Positions 44,301-57,811 are shown, counted from the first letter of the stretch. The stretch is 64,000 nucleotides of DNA from Globodera rostochiensis (GCA_018350325.1 JAEVLN010000021.1:620001-684000), one strand, 5' to 3'. The notes: generated by a model not told the origin, from the letters alone. A program made the numbers and translations.

Positions 44301-45480
44301 CCTATATATGAATGTTCTGTCTTTAAAATACTCACAAAAAAAATCTACTACATAAAATCAAATCATTTTTAATTTGTAAGCTAAAGTTGAAATAATAGTT
44401 TAATGCGTAAAAATATTTTTCACAATTTAACAAAAACAATAAATTACGAATGGTCCTGTCAATCAATTTAATTTATGCAACGGATAATGAAAATTATTAA
44501 TCAAAATTTGTTATAGCAAGGATGCCGGCGTCTGTGTGTGACTGTCAGCACCGGATTACCGATTAAAACCTTTCACGGTGTGTGGAGCGTTATCAAGATT
44601 TCATACAAAGCAAATCAATCTTTTCAGTAATCTATAATCTGAGAATGCACAATAAATATTATAAAATAAGTCAATATAAAATAAAAATGTAATGACCCCG
44701 CGAAAACTAAACAAAAAGAACCTAACTCCAAAATAAAACCTATAATCAAAAATAAAAATACTAAGAAATCTTTAAAGTGAGAACCAAAAATAAAATAATA
44801 AAAAAAAAGAAATTGTTAGGGTCTGAATCATGCTTAATCAAAAAGGACACAAACAATGTTTAAAAAAATGATTTTAAAGAAATGCTTAAAACATAGAAAA
44901 TTTTGACAAAAATAAATAAATAAGCATATTACTTATGTTTATTAAAAATATAATATATAACAAGACAATATTTTCATCAATTAAAATACTTTTATCGATT
45001 AAGCAAAATTTGCAATTTTATCTATTTATGATTTTTTGTTATGAAATATTTGATAAGTTCTTTTAATTTTGGAATTAGGCCATTTTTTATTTGTTTTTTG
45101 CAATCAGAATAAAGTATATGAGTTAAAAGGTAATTATTGAATTTGTGGTCTTTAAAAAGTTCTTAAAAGGTTTTGCAAAATTTTTCAAACAGTTCAATAT
45201 ACGTAAAAGGTTTTTTTAAAAATTTTTTAAGTAAGCTCTGTAAAGACAGTTTAGGTAAGCAAGCCACTTTGTGGCTCTTCAAATTCCCAAAAGTGTCGAT
45301 TGGGTACTGATAACTTTTTTCGAATCGTTCTAACCTGAACCATTTTTATAGTGATTGGGTGAGTGATTCTAAGACTTAGTTCAAAAAAAGGCACCTATCG
45401 GTTTAAACCAATTTATAACCCTTCAAACCTTGGCCAAAGATATTTTTTAAGTTTGGAAGTATCTTTAAATCGACATTATT
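41396..45480. other. AT-rich host DNA, no complete gene
   Basis: Short GC islands with splice-like borders occur at about 42,000-42,060, 42,476-42,569, 43,205-43,240, 43,388-43,435 and 44,520-44,590. None gives a recognisable protein. Confidence 0.5.
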
Positions 45481-45600
45481 GCCCCCCCCCCTCCGGCGAT
45501 GGGAAAACGAACGCCCATCCCCGGCTGGCAGAAAAAAGCAGCCATTTGAATTGCTGCAGCGAGCGGTGGATGGAAAGAATGGCTGCAATCGATTATAAAT
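45481..45600. other. Poly-C tract and GC-rich palindromic patch
   Basis: A run of Cs at about 45,481-45,491 is followed by CTCCGGCGATGGG and its partner CCCATCCCCGG about 10 bp later, then repeated GCTGC words. The layout resembles the start of the GC-rich region at 61,729-61,810. Confidence 0.5.
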
Positions 45601-48600
45601 TTAATAAATACTTTTCCGACTTTTGTCTGGAAATAAACAGCAAAACATAGCAATTGCAATGAACACAAAAATTTTTTTTTTTGGTTTTTTTGATAAAAAG
45701 TATTGGAGACACCTTAACCGAGCTTGTTACTCACTATGAAGTTTTCCAACATAAAAAGTTTTAATTTAAATAATATAAAGCCAAGAATCAACATCATTGG
45801 AGCACCAAGCGCTCGATTACAGTAACTTCGGTTCATATAAAAACAATGGAAATCTACGCATTCATTGAAATTTTAATATAAATCTAAAAATTAAAAATTA
45901 GATTTTTATAAACATAAAACAAAGGCAAGGAAAATATGTACGAAATTTTAACGGAGATTTATAAAATAAATCATAACTTTGAAATTAAATTAAAACATTT
46001 ATTAAAATTAAATGATTTATAAATTACTTTTTTGATTCTGGAAAAGTATTACTAAATAAACCATGACACTTTCAATCAAAATAAATTACATTTATTATAA
46101 ATTCTTGTCGACTTAGCATTGTTTGATTTTTGTGTTAACTTTTTGATAACAGATGTGTATCTATTTTACATATGTGTGAATATTTTTTTAAATCAAATTG
46201 TAATCTTGACCTCTACCCAATCATTGTATCTTGGCATTCTTAATCTGATAGTTAGTTATAATTATAATGTTTGATAAATTAATTAATTCAAAAGCCATTG
46301 TTTATTTGTTATACATTTTATTCGTGATATACTCGATTTCATTAGTTTCGCTCGAAAATCAATTCGTATACCTTTGTATTGTATTTTTTTATACATATAT
46401 CATGGATAATTTCTTTATGATTGTAATAATCATGTTTAAACAAAAAATTTTAAATTTTATTTGTTAATGAAGGTTTTTTTAATAAAATTGAATAGACGTA
46501 GTGGCTACGATATCTTGGATCATGCATCAAGCAAAAAAAAAATGCTGAAATGTACCTGAATTTTATATTTTTATTGTATTTGTTTCTTTTTAGTTAAATT
46601 TAAATCTTGCGCAACATTTTCTAACCGCGACTCGTATATTTATATTTTAAAATGGTTAAATATTATTATTAAAAATATAAGTTGATAATTTCACACAGAA
46701 TATCCTCTCTTGATAATTATCTTATTAGTATTATATTTATTAATATTACAAGATATTTAAGGTAATTTTGAAATTATTTATTTTTGTTGTATGGTTTGGT
46801 TTTAATATGTATTTACATGTGTTTTGGTTTTTTTTTTTAGTTCAATAACTTTTCATCTACGGATCGGACAATGAATTTATTTCATTCTAAAATCAACAGA
46901 TTACATTAGTGTAAGATGTAAGTTAATTTTCGATTGATTTTATGCATTTATCTTGAATTACGGCATCAAGTTTTAAATCAGCATGGAAATTAGTATTTTT
47001 TTATAATAAACACGCCCATTAAGCCGTTAACTTAGTGAATATTTTTAAGGTTTTACATTTTTGGAATTCTAATTAAGTATTATTGTTTATATTTAAGTAA
47101 TAATCTTTGAATTTTACTTATTTCGCCAAACTATAGTAAAAATCAGCGTTATTTTTTTTTGTTTTATATTTTTAAGGGTTACTCGTGGAATATTTAAATT
47201 TTTTTATAAAATTTTAAGGCATTGTTCTTATTTCAATCCGTTGGCGCCTTGATATTCGAATCCATTAAGTTTAAATAGCATCCAAAAGAGATTTATCAGC
47301 TTCTGTCCTGTTTAAATGTTTCACAATCCGGGTTTCCGTCTACGCTCCACTCTAACCATCTTTTAGCAAAATATATTGCACTTTTTATGTTATTTTTAAT
47401 CTAATTTATTATTAAGCCCTCCCCAAAACTCTGAGGTTAAAAACAATTTTGCAATCCTTGTCCACAGCCATTCGTTGAGCTAGTCCTGCAATATTCCTTG
47501 ATATAAACCAAACAAATTAAAATAAATCAATATTATCCTCTCTAATCGCTACCTTTTTATTTCAATTTCATATCTTAGGAAAATCAGTTAAATTATGAAA
47601 TAGTTGATATTGGGTTTGTTTTTCTTTTATTTATTTCATAATAATATTAAATCTGACAAAATAAGTTTTTGCTATTTTTCACTCCTTGCGATTTTGTACC
47701 TAACGTCCGATGTTCCTCGTTGTGTAAATACTTATTTGAATTGCATTTAAAGATGAAATATTTACGACGAAAACAAAACTATAAGTGAATAATTAAGAAA
47801 TCCATTTTGAGTAATGTTTTCAAACTTTCACATATACGAAGTTTCGTTAATTAAATATAATGGTTTGTTAAAAGATACAAAACTATGCCCGGAAGGCGAG
47901 TGCAAAATCGAGAAGATATACGAGACAATAAAATACTTTGCTGGGACCGCACCGTTTATCAAATATTTTTGCTATTATTGAGAGCTGATACATCGAATCC
48001 TATAAATGGTAATAAGTTTATTAAAAAATGGATGCCTATTGCAGACGCCAAAAACAATCTTTTCGTCAAATAAAAGCCAAAACATAAAACCAAAACAAAT
48101 ATTATAATATGTTACTAAAATGGAGCAAAATTTCACTAACATATTTAATAAAAAAAATAGGCCCAAATAAAACATTAATTAACCGTCTAATAATAAACGG
48201 AAAAATCTAACGGTTTCACTTATCATGAGCGTTTTCAACATGTTGATAAAATTTGACTCTAAATCGGTACACTTCTTTATTCAAGGAAAAGAAGCGACTA
48301 AACATTACGGCTTACCTAATACACATATCACACATGAAGGCCCACTTGTCAAAAATAACTTTATTAGTAAATTCAAAATAATTGATTGAAAAAAGTAATT
48401 TAAAGTAGAAGAGCCAAGTGTAAAATTAAAGTTTCAAATATTATGGTATCATTTTGTTATATAATAAAAATTATTTGCCTCTTAAATCCTTAATTTTAAA
48501 AAAATAATTGGGCACAGAAATTATATTATTAATTCAGAAAGTTTATATAAAAATAAAAAGATTGTTAAATAAAACATAAATAACCTAATAAACATCCATG

Positions 48601-49150
48601 ATGAGATAATTTTAAGAAATTTGAAGGGTAATTAGCTAAAAATAAAGTTATTAGATATAACATACCTTCACGTGGTGTAAGCCGTAAGTAGTGATTGTTT
48701 ATCGGTTTGTCCTACTTCTCTTCCTCTTCTTTGCTCGCAAAATATCGATTCAAATTAAAACCAATATTTTAACATAAATAAATTAAAGTGATTGTATCGA
48801 AAGTTTAACCTTTACTTTAAAAAACTTTATGCTTAGACATTGTTGCATTGTATTACTATCTCAAATTGTAGCCAATGTTTTCTAAAAAAATCATTTAATT
48901 CAATATTCACACAATTTTAATTTTAATTCAATATTCAGACATAATCTCAATTTAAAATAAAAAGCCAATTTAATTCTAATCTTAATTCAAAATTCAAATA
49001 TAATCTCACTTAAAATAAAGCCAATTTATTTTCATTATTCATTAATATAAAACTTAAAACAATCTCTGAACATGAATCTTAAAATAGCTAAATATCAAAA
49101 TCCCAGCCCCATATATATAACTATATAAGCAAGTGATTCGACAGATTTAG
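45601..49150. other. AT-rich host DNA, no complete gene
   Basis: A GC-richer patch at 47,880-47,960 is open in two frames (one from ATG 47,885), but I could not tell whether it codes. Confidence 0.5.
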
Positions 49151-49251
49151 GACCCCTATCCACAATATGTGGCTTGTTGAGTCCTTTATATGAAGCAAAA
49201 TACAGGAAAAAGCAAGAGGCAGCAGCGCCGCGCAAAAGACCAATTAAATAA
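49151..49251 (+). CDS. Exon-like terminal segment, unknown
   Basis: After a GATTTAG acceptor-like site, 33 codons are open to TAA at 49,251. They end with YEAKYRKKQEAAAPRKRPIK, GC-richer than its surroundings. It looks like the basic tail of an exon, but there is no recognised family. Confidence 0.3.
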
Positions 49252-49929
49252 TTAAAAATAAAATTAATGAAGAAATGTCAAAAAAGCAATAATATTTTTT
49301 ATAAACGTAAAAAATCTACAAAAACAAAAATATTTAAAACAATTAAAAGTGTGAATGACTTAATTTGCAAATTAATTCATAGTAAATGTTTTTATTCTAT
49401 GCTATTTATAACCTTTCGTCGATATTCTTTTATACATAAATATACAACAAAAATATTCATTTTGTGTGAATAAATAACTTCAGAAATCAATATTTGCTTA
49501 AATAAAAATTTGCTTAGCTCACACTTAAGGTAGGTAGGATAATTTCAAGGAATTGAGGTCAAAGCTCAAAACAAATAATCATATTCAGTCCGAATTCAGG
49601 AGAGAAATATAAATGTGTTAAATTTATAAAAGAATTAATTAACTTTTATGTCATTAAAATCCTACTCTATATTTTACAAGAAAAACCTAAACAAAGACCA
49701 TCAAATTTCATAATGTAAACATATAAATCGGCAAAAGTACATAGATATTGAAGTGCATTTAAAACCTCAAAACGATTAATATTATTCGAACTGAATATAA
49801 GGACATTGGTAATCCGTTACATACAATTTAAATACCACATACCAATTTATATTATAATGTTTTTAATTATTATTAAATTATAAATCGTACCTTTCATTTA
49901 TAATTTTAAAAATGGCATTAAAACAATTT
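49252..49929. other. AT-rich host DNA, nothing recognised
   Basis: Includes a 68-codon K-rich frame from 49,267 that is low-complexity and not supported as a gene. Confidence 0.5.
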
Positions 49930-50072
49930 GGCATGTAAGCAAAAAAGTCCGCGGGCAATTAAAGGCCAAACTGGTCGAGATAATGGGTGGCATAGCGGCA
50001 GAGGAAATATTTTGCTTGGGCGTTTTGAACAAAGTTTTAAACTTTAAAAAATTATTTATTACGTTGTATTGA
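49930..50072 (+). pseudogene. Possible FtsH-family (M41) protease exon or relic
   Basis: A frame reads VRGQLKAKLVEIMGGIAAEE, then IFCLG, at about 49,947-50,020. This resembles the M41 peptidase pattern QL-x-A-x-L-x3-MGG-x-A-EE-I-x-F-G of mitochondrial FtsH proteases such as YME1L or AFG3L2. An acceptor-like AAAAAAG precedes it and a GT (GGC|GTTTTG) follows. The upstream zinc site (HExxH) is not in this fragment. It is either one exon of a split gene or a decayed copy. Confidence 0.4.
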
Positions 50073-53000
50073 TTAAAAACAAACAAAGAAATAATTTTCA
50101 ATGTGAAACTGCTAAATTGTTAGTTTATTTCGATATTTAATAGAAAATTAATACGAACGACGTTTGGTAATTTTATCAATCATAACGAACTTAACAGTTA
50201 AAAATAATATTTTATTAAAGTTACTGAATTGCATTAAAAATAATTTGTTTCACAATTCTTTTGGCTGTTTTAATTGTATATAGAACAGGTTTAAATAAAT
50301 AAAATATATCAATTCATCTCGCTTTAAAATTATAAACTAATAATATTAAATGAAATTTAAATGTTATTTTGCTGGAGTCAACACAGAAACAAAATTATTA
50401 TAAAATAACCAAATAAAATAATAAATTCATTTTATTATGTATTTTAAATAGAAAAGAGATGAGATCATTTAATTTATCTTAAAACAATACAATAAAAACA
50501 ATAAAAGATTTTGTTAACATCAATTTATTGAGTTAAAATAAAAATATAAGCATGTGTATTGCGCATGAAAACTTAAAGCATTATTAAAAAGGTAACCAAT
50601 ATTTTTTTCTTAATTTTAATCAAAACTGAAGGTTTTGAAGCTTAATAAAATCTTATAATGCTTTTAATACTTTAAATCAATTATATAGCTTTTATTTTTC
50701 AAATTTAAAGTTATAAATATAAAGAAAAAACGAATGCATGCAATGGTTACATAAGTGTTCGGGCCGGTCCGTTAAAAGTTTAAGTTAAAGCCTACCAAAA
50801 GTTATGCAAGAGATTAATACTTCTGGTTCAATGATATTTAAATTTTAACAGAAACGCTTTCTAACATTTACAAAAAAATACATAAATGATTTTTATTGGT
50901 AACTGGCTTTTATTTTTTCAAATTATACCTGACAAACTTGCAAGCACCACTAGCTTAGCCATTATTCAGAAGTTGTTTTATTTAGTAGCAATATTTGTTT
51001 TCATTTAAAAATTTTGGGGAAAAGGGCCTAAAATATTGGATTCGCTCTAATTCTAAAATTTTTCGAAATGAGTATTGTTTGTTGTTCAAAATATGCCTTT
51101 TGCCGCAATTATATGTTTTTTTTGACAAATACAAATGTTTGGTAAATTGCATTTATTTATTCTAGGTAGTCAGATAAAATATTTAATTTGTTAGTATTAG
51201 AATAAAATTCATGAAACTCTATGCTTATATGTTTATTTAAATAAAAGATATCAACCCAATTGATTGAAATAAATTTAATCTATAATCTACATAAATTCCA
51301 ATTTTATGGAAACCATTAAAATTTCCAATAAATTCACGCACGACTAATTCATAACTTAGAAAAGGTGGACCGCAGGACCAGAAAAATGGATATAAATAAT
51401 AAAAGAATTATTAAGCTAATCATAAACTAAAAATTGAAAAATTTAATAGCGATTTGATTGGCCGAAAAAATAAAAATATAAGCAAAAAAATAATAATTTT
51501 TAAACATCTATATTCAATGGGAAAAGAACCTTAAATAAGTAATAATTTATTGATGATAAGAATTATATTAAATTAAAAGCAAACTAAAAAAATAAAATTA
51601 CAAAATAATTTAATTTAAAAGTAAAGAACACGAAAATATTAAGCCAGAGATTGAATGGTCTGTTCAAATGGCTTCATGGAACAGATGAATGCAAGATTCG
51701 AAAAAAACTAAACATAATTTAATATTTAGTTAATTAACATAACAAAAAAGAACTAATAGTTAAAAAGAAAAACTCCGCGATTATCACAACTAACGAATTT
51801 ATTAATTCCTTCTTTATTTGCCCTATTAACTTATTTAACTTTATAAAGGAAAATTTGAATCTGAAAAGAGAGCCAACTAAACAGTTTGCCTTGCAAATAA
51901 GGATTACCAAATATGCAAAAAAGTCATATTAATATTTTCAAACCAAAAATTTTATAATTTATAAATTAAAAAGCTTTTTATATTGATTGGAAAGATGAAA
52001 TCATCTTGTTTACACTAAAATTCGTACTTATCATTAAATTGAAAGAATAAAATAATAAAAATTTAACAAATAAGTTTTTAATATAAGTATGGTTAACCAA
52101 TTATTCAAACAAATAAGAACGGATTTCATGTTCAATTACAAAAAATGAAATTGCTTCCAAGTATTGGCTGTTTTCTGTAGTCATTTATCAAATAAAACCA
52201 ACGGAGTCACGAACGTGCTAACTACGGTTACATCGCGTTTTACAAAATTATAAATGTTTTGCCGGGCGTCAGCAGCCAATCGATTTTTTCGGTTACAAAT
52301 TAATTTTACTTAACACTTAATATTTGATTTTAATTGGATAATAACATTTTATTTAAATCTATTTTCATAACCCCCAAGAAGTATTGTGAATAACTTAAAC
52401 CATGAAAATAATTTGTTTGCATAAAATCCAAATAAAATCAATAAAATTTAAATGAATAATATTTATCAAAATAAGGAAGACAGAATCTATAAATTAAGAA
52501 AAATCTCAAATCGCCTACATTAATCCTCATTCTTTTCAATCTACTTGGCGTGTATGAAAGGAGTAAAATTTAAAAATGACATCTACTTAATTTTAACTGT
52601 AATCTTAAAAATAATAAATGCAAAAATTTGAGTTTGTGACGTTTTAAATTTTTTCTTCTTCCAGAAATTCAGCCTAGTTGAATCGGTTTTTATTGGTTTA
52701 CAATAAATAAATATTTTAAATGTACATTAAATTTAACAAAATGATTATTATCTCCTTAACTTGACATGGAGTTGGCATTTGACATTTAGGGTATGAGACG
52801 AGTTGATATTTTAATATTTAGTTTGTATAATTTTAGTTATAAACATAAAGTTAGGGTTTCCCATATTTTATTTACTTGTTGTTGAGGTAATTTTTATTAG
52901 TTTTCAGATATTATCTTTTTATTTTTTGATTTGGCACAAATTTTTGTAGAGAAATTAATCTTTATTCTTTTATTTTTTGTATTTACTTTATGTTTTGATG

Positions 53001-53089
53001 TTATTTTAAATTTATATCATTTCTTTACATTTTAGATTTTCTTTTTTATTGAAAAAAGCAAACGGGCATCGTGCTTGCTTATAATGTTT
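50073..53089. other. AT-rich host DNA, no gene recognised
   Basis: Minor GC patches at about 50,758-50,780, 51,640-51,690 and 52,200-52,290 without convincing frames. Confidence 0.55.
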
Positions 53090-53320
53090 TTAGTAGAGAC
53101 CGGACTTGAGGAACGATCGAGATTTCGATCGAGATTCTCGAAAAATCTCGAATCTCGTAAAATCTCGAAAAAAAATTTAAACGATCGAGATTCGTTCGAG
53201 ATCACTGAAAAATCTTTAAAAAATCTCGAAAAATCTCGAATCTCGAAAAATCTCGGTAAAAATTGTTCGATCGAGATTTCGATCGAGAATCTCGAAAAAA
53301 TCTCGTCGAGAGTTGTTTCC
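53090..53320. repeat. ATCTCGA-rich simple repeat
   Basis: Many copies of AATCTCGA and GATCGAGATT, forming local palindromes such as CGATCGAGATTTCGATCG. The 103-codon open frame over it is a by-product of the repeat. Confidence 0.85.
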
Positions 53321-55068
53321 TTGTTTTATATAGCATCATTTAATTGGTTGAAATTTATTTCAATTTATTGTTTACTTTTAGCGTAATTCTACTGTCAAAT
53401 TGCACTCATTAAAGTAAAAACATTGTTGCGTGAGTAATGAGCGTGAAACCTCCTAGCATTTCAATTGGAATTTTATGTTTAATATTTAGTTCGATAATAT
53501 TAAGTTTTCATATTTGCATCTAAATTTTAGTTTTTTATATCGACGGATTACATCCACATCTCTGTCGATAGGGCGCGTGATCTGTTGCATTTCGTTAAAA
53601 AACTTAACATTTATAATTTTTAATGATAGTTTTTATTGTGTTTTATAAAGAATTATATTTTGACAATTTTTAGCATTTCATCTAATAAAACCTACCTCTT
53701 TTAATTTTAAACAGTGTTGAAATTAAGTTAAATAATAATAATATTTCTTCTAATGGCATAAGCTCATTGAGTTCATTATTTTAATTAAATAATATGTTTA
53801 AATGATAACAATTTTAATTTTATTTTTTTCTCCTTACAATTTCGTCCTTTTATTAAGGTTATGCTTCAATAAGGTTATTATTGATAATCTTCCTCCCTCA
53901 AGTGCCGTCGGTCTGGATCACGCGCATTTCTCAAATTAAAAGTTTTGAATAAATACGAGTCGGAAACTTTTTATAAAAATTCGTTGCTTGTTAAAATTAA
54001 AACTCAATATATTGTTTGTTTGTTTAAAATATAAACTTTATTATAAATTATAGCAAATAAAATTAATTTGAAACGATTACAAGACAAAATCCTTATAAAT
54101 AATAAAGGGCAGAAGCCAACAATCTGTGGAATGCGCCAGCTGAATTTTTATATTTAAAATGCAAAATAATCCTATTTTATTTGTTTATGCTTTCACTAAG
54201 AGATTTAAAACGTCAATGTATTAAATGTTATCATATTAATTTTGGATTTTTTAGAGTGTTTTTACATAAGAATCTTTATTGTGTGCATGCACTTGGATAT
54301 TATAGATGTGATGTGCATTATCTTCAACTATTTAAACGTTTTGAAAGCATATAGTTCAAACTTTTCCAAATATTGACGATCATTTTAATTTTTATTCATA
54401 CCAAATATATGAAAATTAACAAATTCTGCAATTTTAAATCAATTAAATAGGTATGAACCAACTTTTTGGCTTAAATAATAAAAAAGTTTTAGATTTTATT
54501 TCTATTCAAAAAGAAACAAATAAAGAAATTAAAATAAATATCTGATTAAATCCATTGTCACGCGTGTAGCAAGAGATAGATAGCTACCAAGAAAATATGC
54601 ATATTCATTCTTCCACCTATACGCTCCACTATGCAGACGTTCGACCGCCGAGAACAAAAAATAAATAGCGAAGTATAAAATCACTTAATTAAAAAAAATT
54701 TAAACTTATTGATCAAAATTAATTCAACCGTAAAAGATAGAAAAATTTAATTTATTGAAGAATTAGTATAAAACAGCAAACATAATGTAAAAAATTCACC
54801 AAAGTTTCTATTCCCATTAAAATTCTTTTTTTGGTGTATATCGATCGATCCGAGCCCTAATAATAATAGTCATACAAATAACTTCATTTGATATCGTCAC
54901 TTGAAATAGCAAGAAAAAATTATCTGTCGTCTAAGCTATTTACCACTTAGTTTAGAAATAAATAAATAAATAAAAACATGATTTTTATTGAACTAGTGTA
55001 TAAAAAATGCCCCCGAAGAAACCATCAGATTAATAAAAAGAAATTAAAAATAAAAAGTATAAATTCAG
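53321..55068. other. AT-rich host DNA, no gene recognised
   Basis: GC patches at about 53,540-53,590, 53,890-53,935, 54,550-54,660 and 54,840-54,865 lack convincing frames. Confidence 0.55.
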
Positions 55069-55182
55069 GCCGTTGTTGGTAAGCAAAAGACGAGGAATGA
55101 TGCCGTGCTCTACGACAAAACTTTATTACCAAAATATTCTAAAAATGCGAAAGCCCAAACTGATAAAGCTATAAGAATTTAA
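55069..55182 (+). CDS. Exon-like segment, unknown
   Basis: After the acceptor-like AAATTCAG, 37 codons are open to TAA. They read AVVGKQKTRNDAVLYDKTLL followed by a lysine-rich end. Frame length and composition are better than the surroundings, but there is no recognised family. Confidence 0.35.
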   Translation, partial: AVVGKQKTRNDAVLYDKTLLPKYSKNAKAQTDKAIRI

Positions 55183-56339
55183 AGCAGTAAATAACTTAAA
55201 CTGGATACAAATATTTTATTTATTATAAATATAAGAATGATCAAAACGCGAAGATGTTGCCTCATTGTAATAAATATATAAATCATAAAATATTCAAATG
55301 GCAAAGATAAAAGGAAACTAGTATAAAAGAAAATTTCACATTTGATCGACGCATCAAAAACAAGGCGTCTGTCTTTCAGTCGCGAAGTCTGAATAACACT
55401 GGGCGCATTAAATACATTAATTCATAAGATTAATTTTAAAAAATCAACAATTAACAAGTAAAAAGATCAAGAAAACTCCAAAATCTCGTAATGTATTTGG
55501 GATATTCTAGCAAACACACAGCAAATGCCTAACAATAAAAACTAAGCTAGCATAAATTAATTTTTTACTCATAGATTTATTACAATAATAATAACAAACG
55601 ATCGTTCTTTTGAATGAAAACACCGAATTAGCGCAATTGTGGAAAGCCCAACGTTTGACAAATTCGGATATAAGGTTAAAATCAAATTACCATACCTTAG
55701 GCTTCGTAAAGCTTATTAAAAAATTCAATAAAAATTTCTTTAATAAAAAAAATGGCAAATGTTTATAAATCTAATTGGTTAAGATAATGATTAATAATTC
55801 TAGGAATTGCATGCCGAATTTTAATTTTGCACAGGTAGACAATTTACAAGATCTTAACTACACAATCGATTGATACCCTGTGCATCAACCTCCAAAGCTG
55901 CCTTAGCATACCCAACAATAGCCCCTCTAAGTGAATATTTGATTTATCAAAAATTTTGAGTTTTATATCTAGTTGTTTGATTTTTAATTTTGTTTTTAAA
56001 TGTTCCTAAAAAATTTTAATTAAATATATAACTTAAACTTATTTAATTACTACACGTTGATTACGAATGGAGCTGAAATTTTATTAACAAAATGTCTAAT
56101 TACTGAAGATAGATGCTAACAGTTCCTAGTCTATCGAACAGTCCCTAATCAAACAATAATAATTTCACAAATATATAACCCAAAAATAAAAAATTTAAAC
56201 TTTAAATAAAATAAGAAACTTTAAAAGCTCAAAAGTTTATGATTTAAAAATAAATAAATATCATTAATTCATCTTAAATGAATCAGATGTAAACGTTATT
56301 TATTATTCAGAAAAAAAATCACGGAGGACATCCCTAGTG
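55183..56339. other. AT-rich host DNA, no gene recognised
   Basis: No feature supported beyond short GC patches near 55,350-55,405 and 55,860-55,930. Confidence 0.55.
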
Positions 56340-56525
56340 GCCGCCCTAAATTTAAATATGCGCCCTTAATAGTAAAACCAGTTTTTAGATCTCTCATATA
56401 AATGTGCGGGGTAGCAGTGCCGAAATGAATTATTTTGTTTATTTAACTGGCACAGCGGTAATGCATAAATAGACGCCAGGGATGAGCCCTTAATAGGAAA
56501 CGCAGTTTTTAGATCTCTCATATAC
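56340..56525. repeat. Direct duplication of about 40 bp
   Basis: CCCTTAATAG followed closely by AGTTTTTAGATCTCTCATAT occurs at about 56,363-56,400 and again at about 56,487-56,524, 124 bp apart. Confidence 0.75.
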
Positions 56526-56715
56526 AAATAATAAAGATTTAAGCAAATGATTAAATTTAATTAAGATTTAAACACTGTCAAAACTTTAATTCTAAACTAC
56601 TAAAACATAAAAATGTAATATTTATTTTTTTGTTTTATAAATCATTAGCGAAACTTTAATCACTTTACAGCAGGATAAAGTAAGTTGTATTAATCATTTT
56701 TTTTGTTTAAGCCAA

Positions 56716-56904
56716 AATGAAGAGACAATGGAATTGACTCTTTTGAATTGTTAAATAAATGGCGCCTCGAGGAAAACTTTGTTTTTCAAGAGTCAACTTA
56801 CAACGACACAAAGTTTTATTACAGCTGCAGTCAATACACGAAACGTGCTTATGTCAAGCCAGGATGCAGTAAAAAGTTCTTTAAAACTAAAAATTAACAT
56901 AAAA
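56716..56904 (+). pseudogene. Possible FLYWCH-like zinc-finger segment
   Basis: A frame from about 56,716 to TAA at 56,904 reads through ELLNKWRLEENFVFQEST and then KFYYSCSQYTKRAYV with PGCSKKFF. The W, YY-x-C and GC-x-K-x-F spacing resembles FLYWCH-type or related transposon zinc fingers. It is short, isolated and in AT-rich DNA, so it may be a relic. An alternative frame from ATG 56,760 is also open, for 41 codons. Confidence 0.35.
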
Positions 56905-57059
56905 ATTAAAATAACTAATTAGATAAATTTTAGCAAATAAAAAAATGCTTAGTAGTGGAAATACAATACTTTGAAACAAATGAAAATATAAACAATGACA
57001 AATATGAGAATTTGTAATCTTTAAGTATTTTAAACGGAATTGAGCGCTAGTGCTCGGCA

Positions 57060-57190
57060 ATGGCATCGATACGATATATCGAACGATATTTCGATAAAAT
57101 ATCGGTATCGAAAAATATCGAATTCCTAACATTTTTCCGATACGATATATCGAACGATATTTCGATAAAATATCGGTATCAAAAAATATC
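57060..57190. repeat. Direct repeat of an ATCG-rich 45-bp block
   Basis: CGATACGATATATCGAACGA and what follows occurs at about 57,067 and again at about 57,139, 72 bp apart. It is rich in short palindromes (ATATCGATAT-like). Confidence 0.85.
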
Positions 57191-57646
57191 AAAAAAAACC
57201 GATATATCGCGATATTTTTTCGTAAAATTTTTTAAAGCTAATATGCAAAAACCGTCATAAAACAATCAATATTTATAAGTTTGAACCTCCAACGAATTTT
57301 CGGTGACGGGGACACAGACCAATAAGCCAACGATAACAGTTGCCTTGCACACAAAAAATGTGGTAAAGTGTCTGGAAAAATACAAATTTCTTTGATACAA
57401 TTTCTCTTTCGACAAAATTTCGAAGAATTTTCTCTTTCGATTTTCGTAAGAAAACCGGTAGAAAAACCTCGAAATTATCGAAATCGAAAGGTTTCGACGC
57501 AGCCCTGCGCCGCACCACCTTTTTGTCCAAACTGTTCAGTCCGCCTGTAATTTCTGAGAAAGTAAAAATGTAAAAATCATTTGTTCACCGCTTCCTCCCA
57601 CTGTGATGAATTGTTTGAGTGAACATGAAGGGACTTCTCTTTCTTT
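57191..57646. other. Spacer with GC patches
   Basis: Contains a minus-strand open frame (57,530-57,273) with no recognisable domain. It may belong to the same decayed element as the BED finger next to it. Confidence 0.4.
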
Positions 57647-57811
57647 TTATTGCTTCAAGTATTTTTCCTCAAATTCAGGATGCTTTTTCAGATGAACGAT
57701 TAATCCTGCTGTATTCCCAGCAGTGGTTTTGATTATTTTCCCGCATTCGTTACATTCGCTCTCATCCTTACTAAGTTTTATAAAAAGTCCAATATTGCGA
57801 ACAGAACTCAT
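57647..57811 (-). pseudogene. BED zinc-finger fragment (hAT-type transposase relic)
   Basis: 54 residues from ATG at 57,811. SVRNIGLFIKL precedes ECNECGKIIK and then TAGLIVHLKKH, which gives C-x2-C followed by H-x4-H. This is the BED finger layout found at the N-terminus of hAT transposases and their domesticated relatives. No transposase body (RNase-H fold or dimerisation domain) follows downstream, so it is either a first exon or a relic. Confidence 0.6.

Noticed and set aside
45363..45650. 95-codon frame over the poly-C patch
   Set aside because: It crosses a homopolymer run of uncertain length and shows no known motif.
53075..53386. 103-codon frame rich in SRSKNLE
   Set aside because: It is produced by the ATCTCGA simple repeat.
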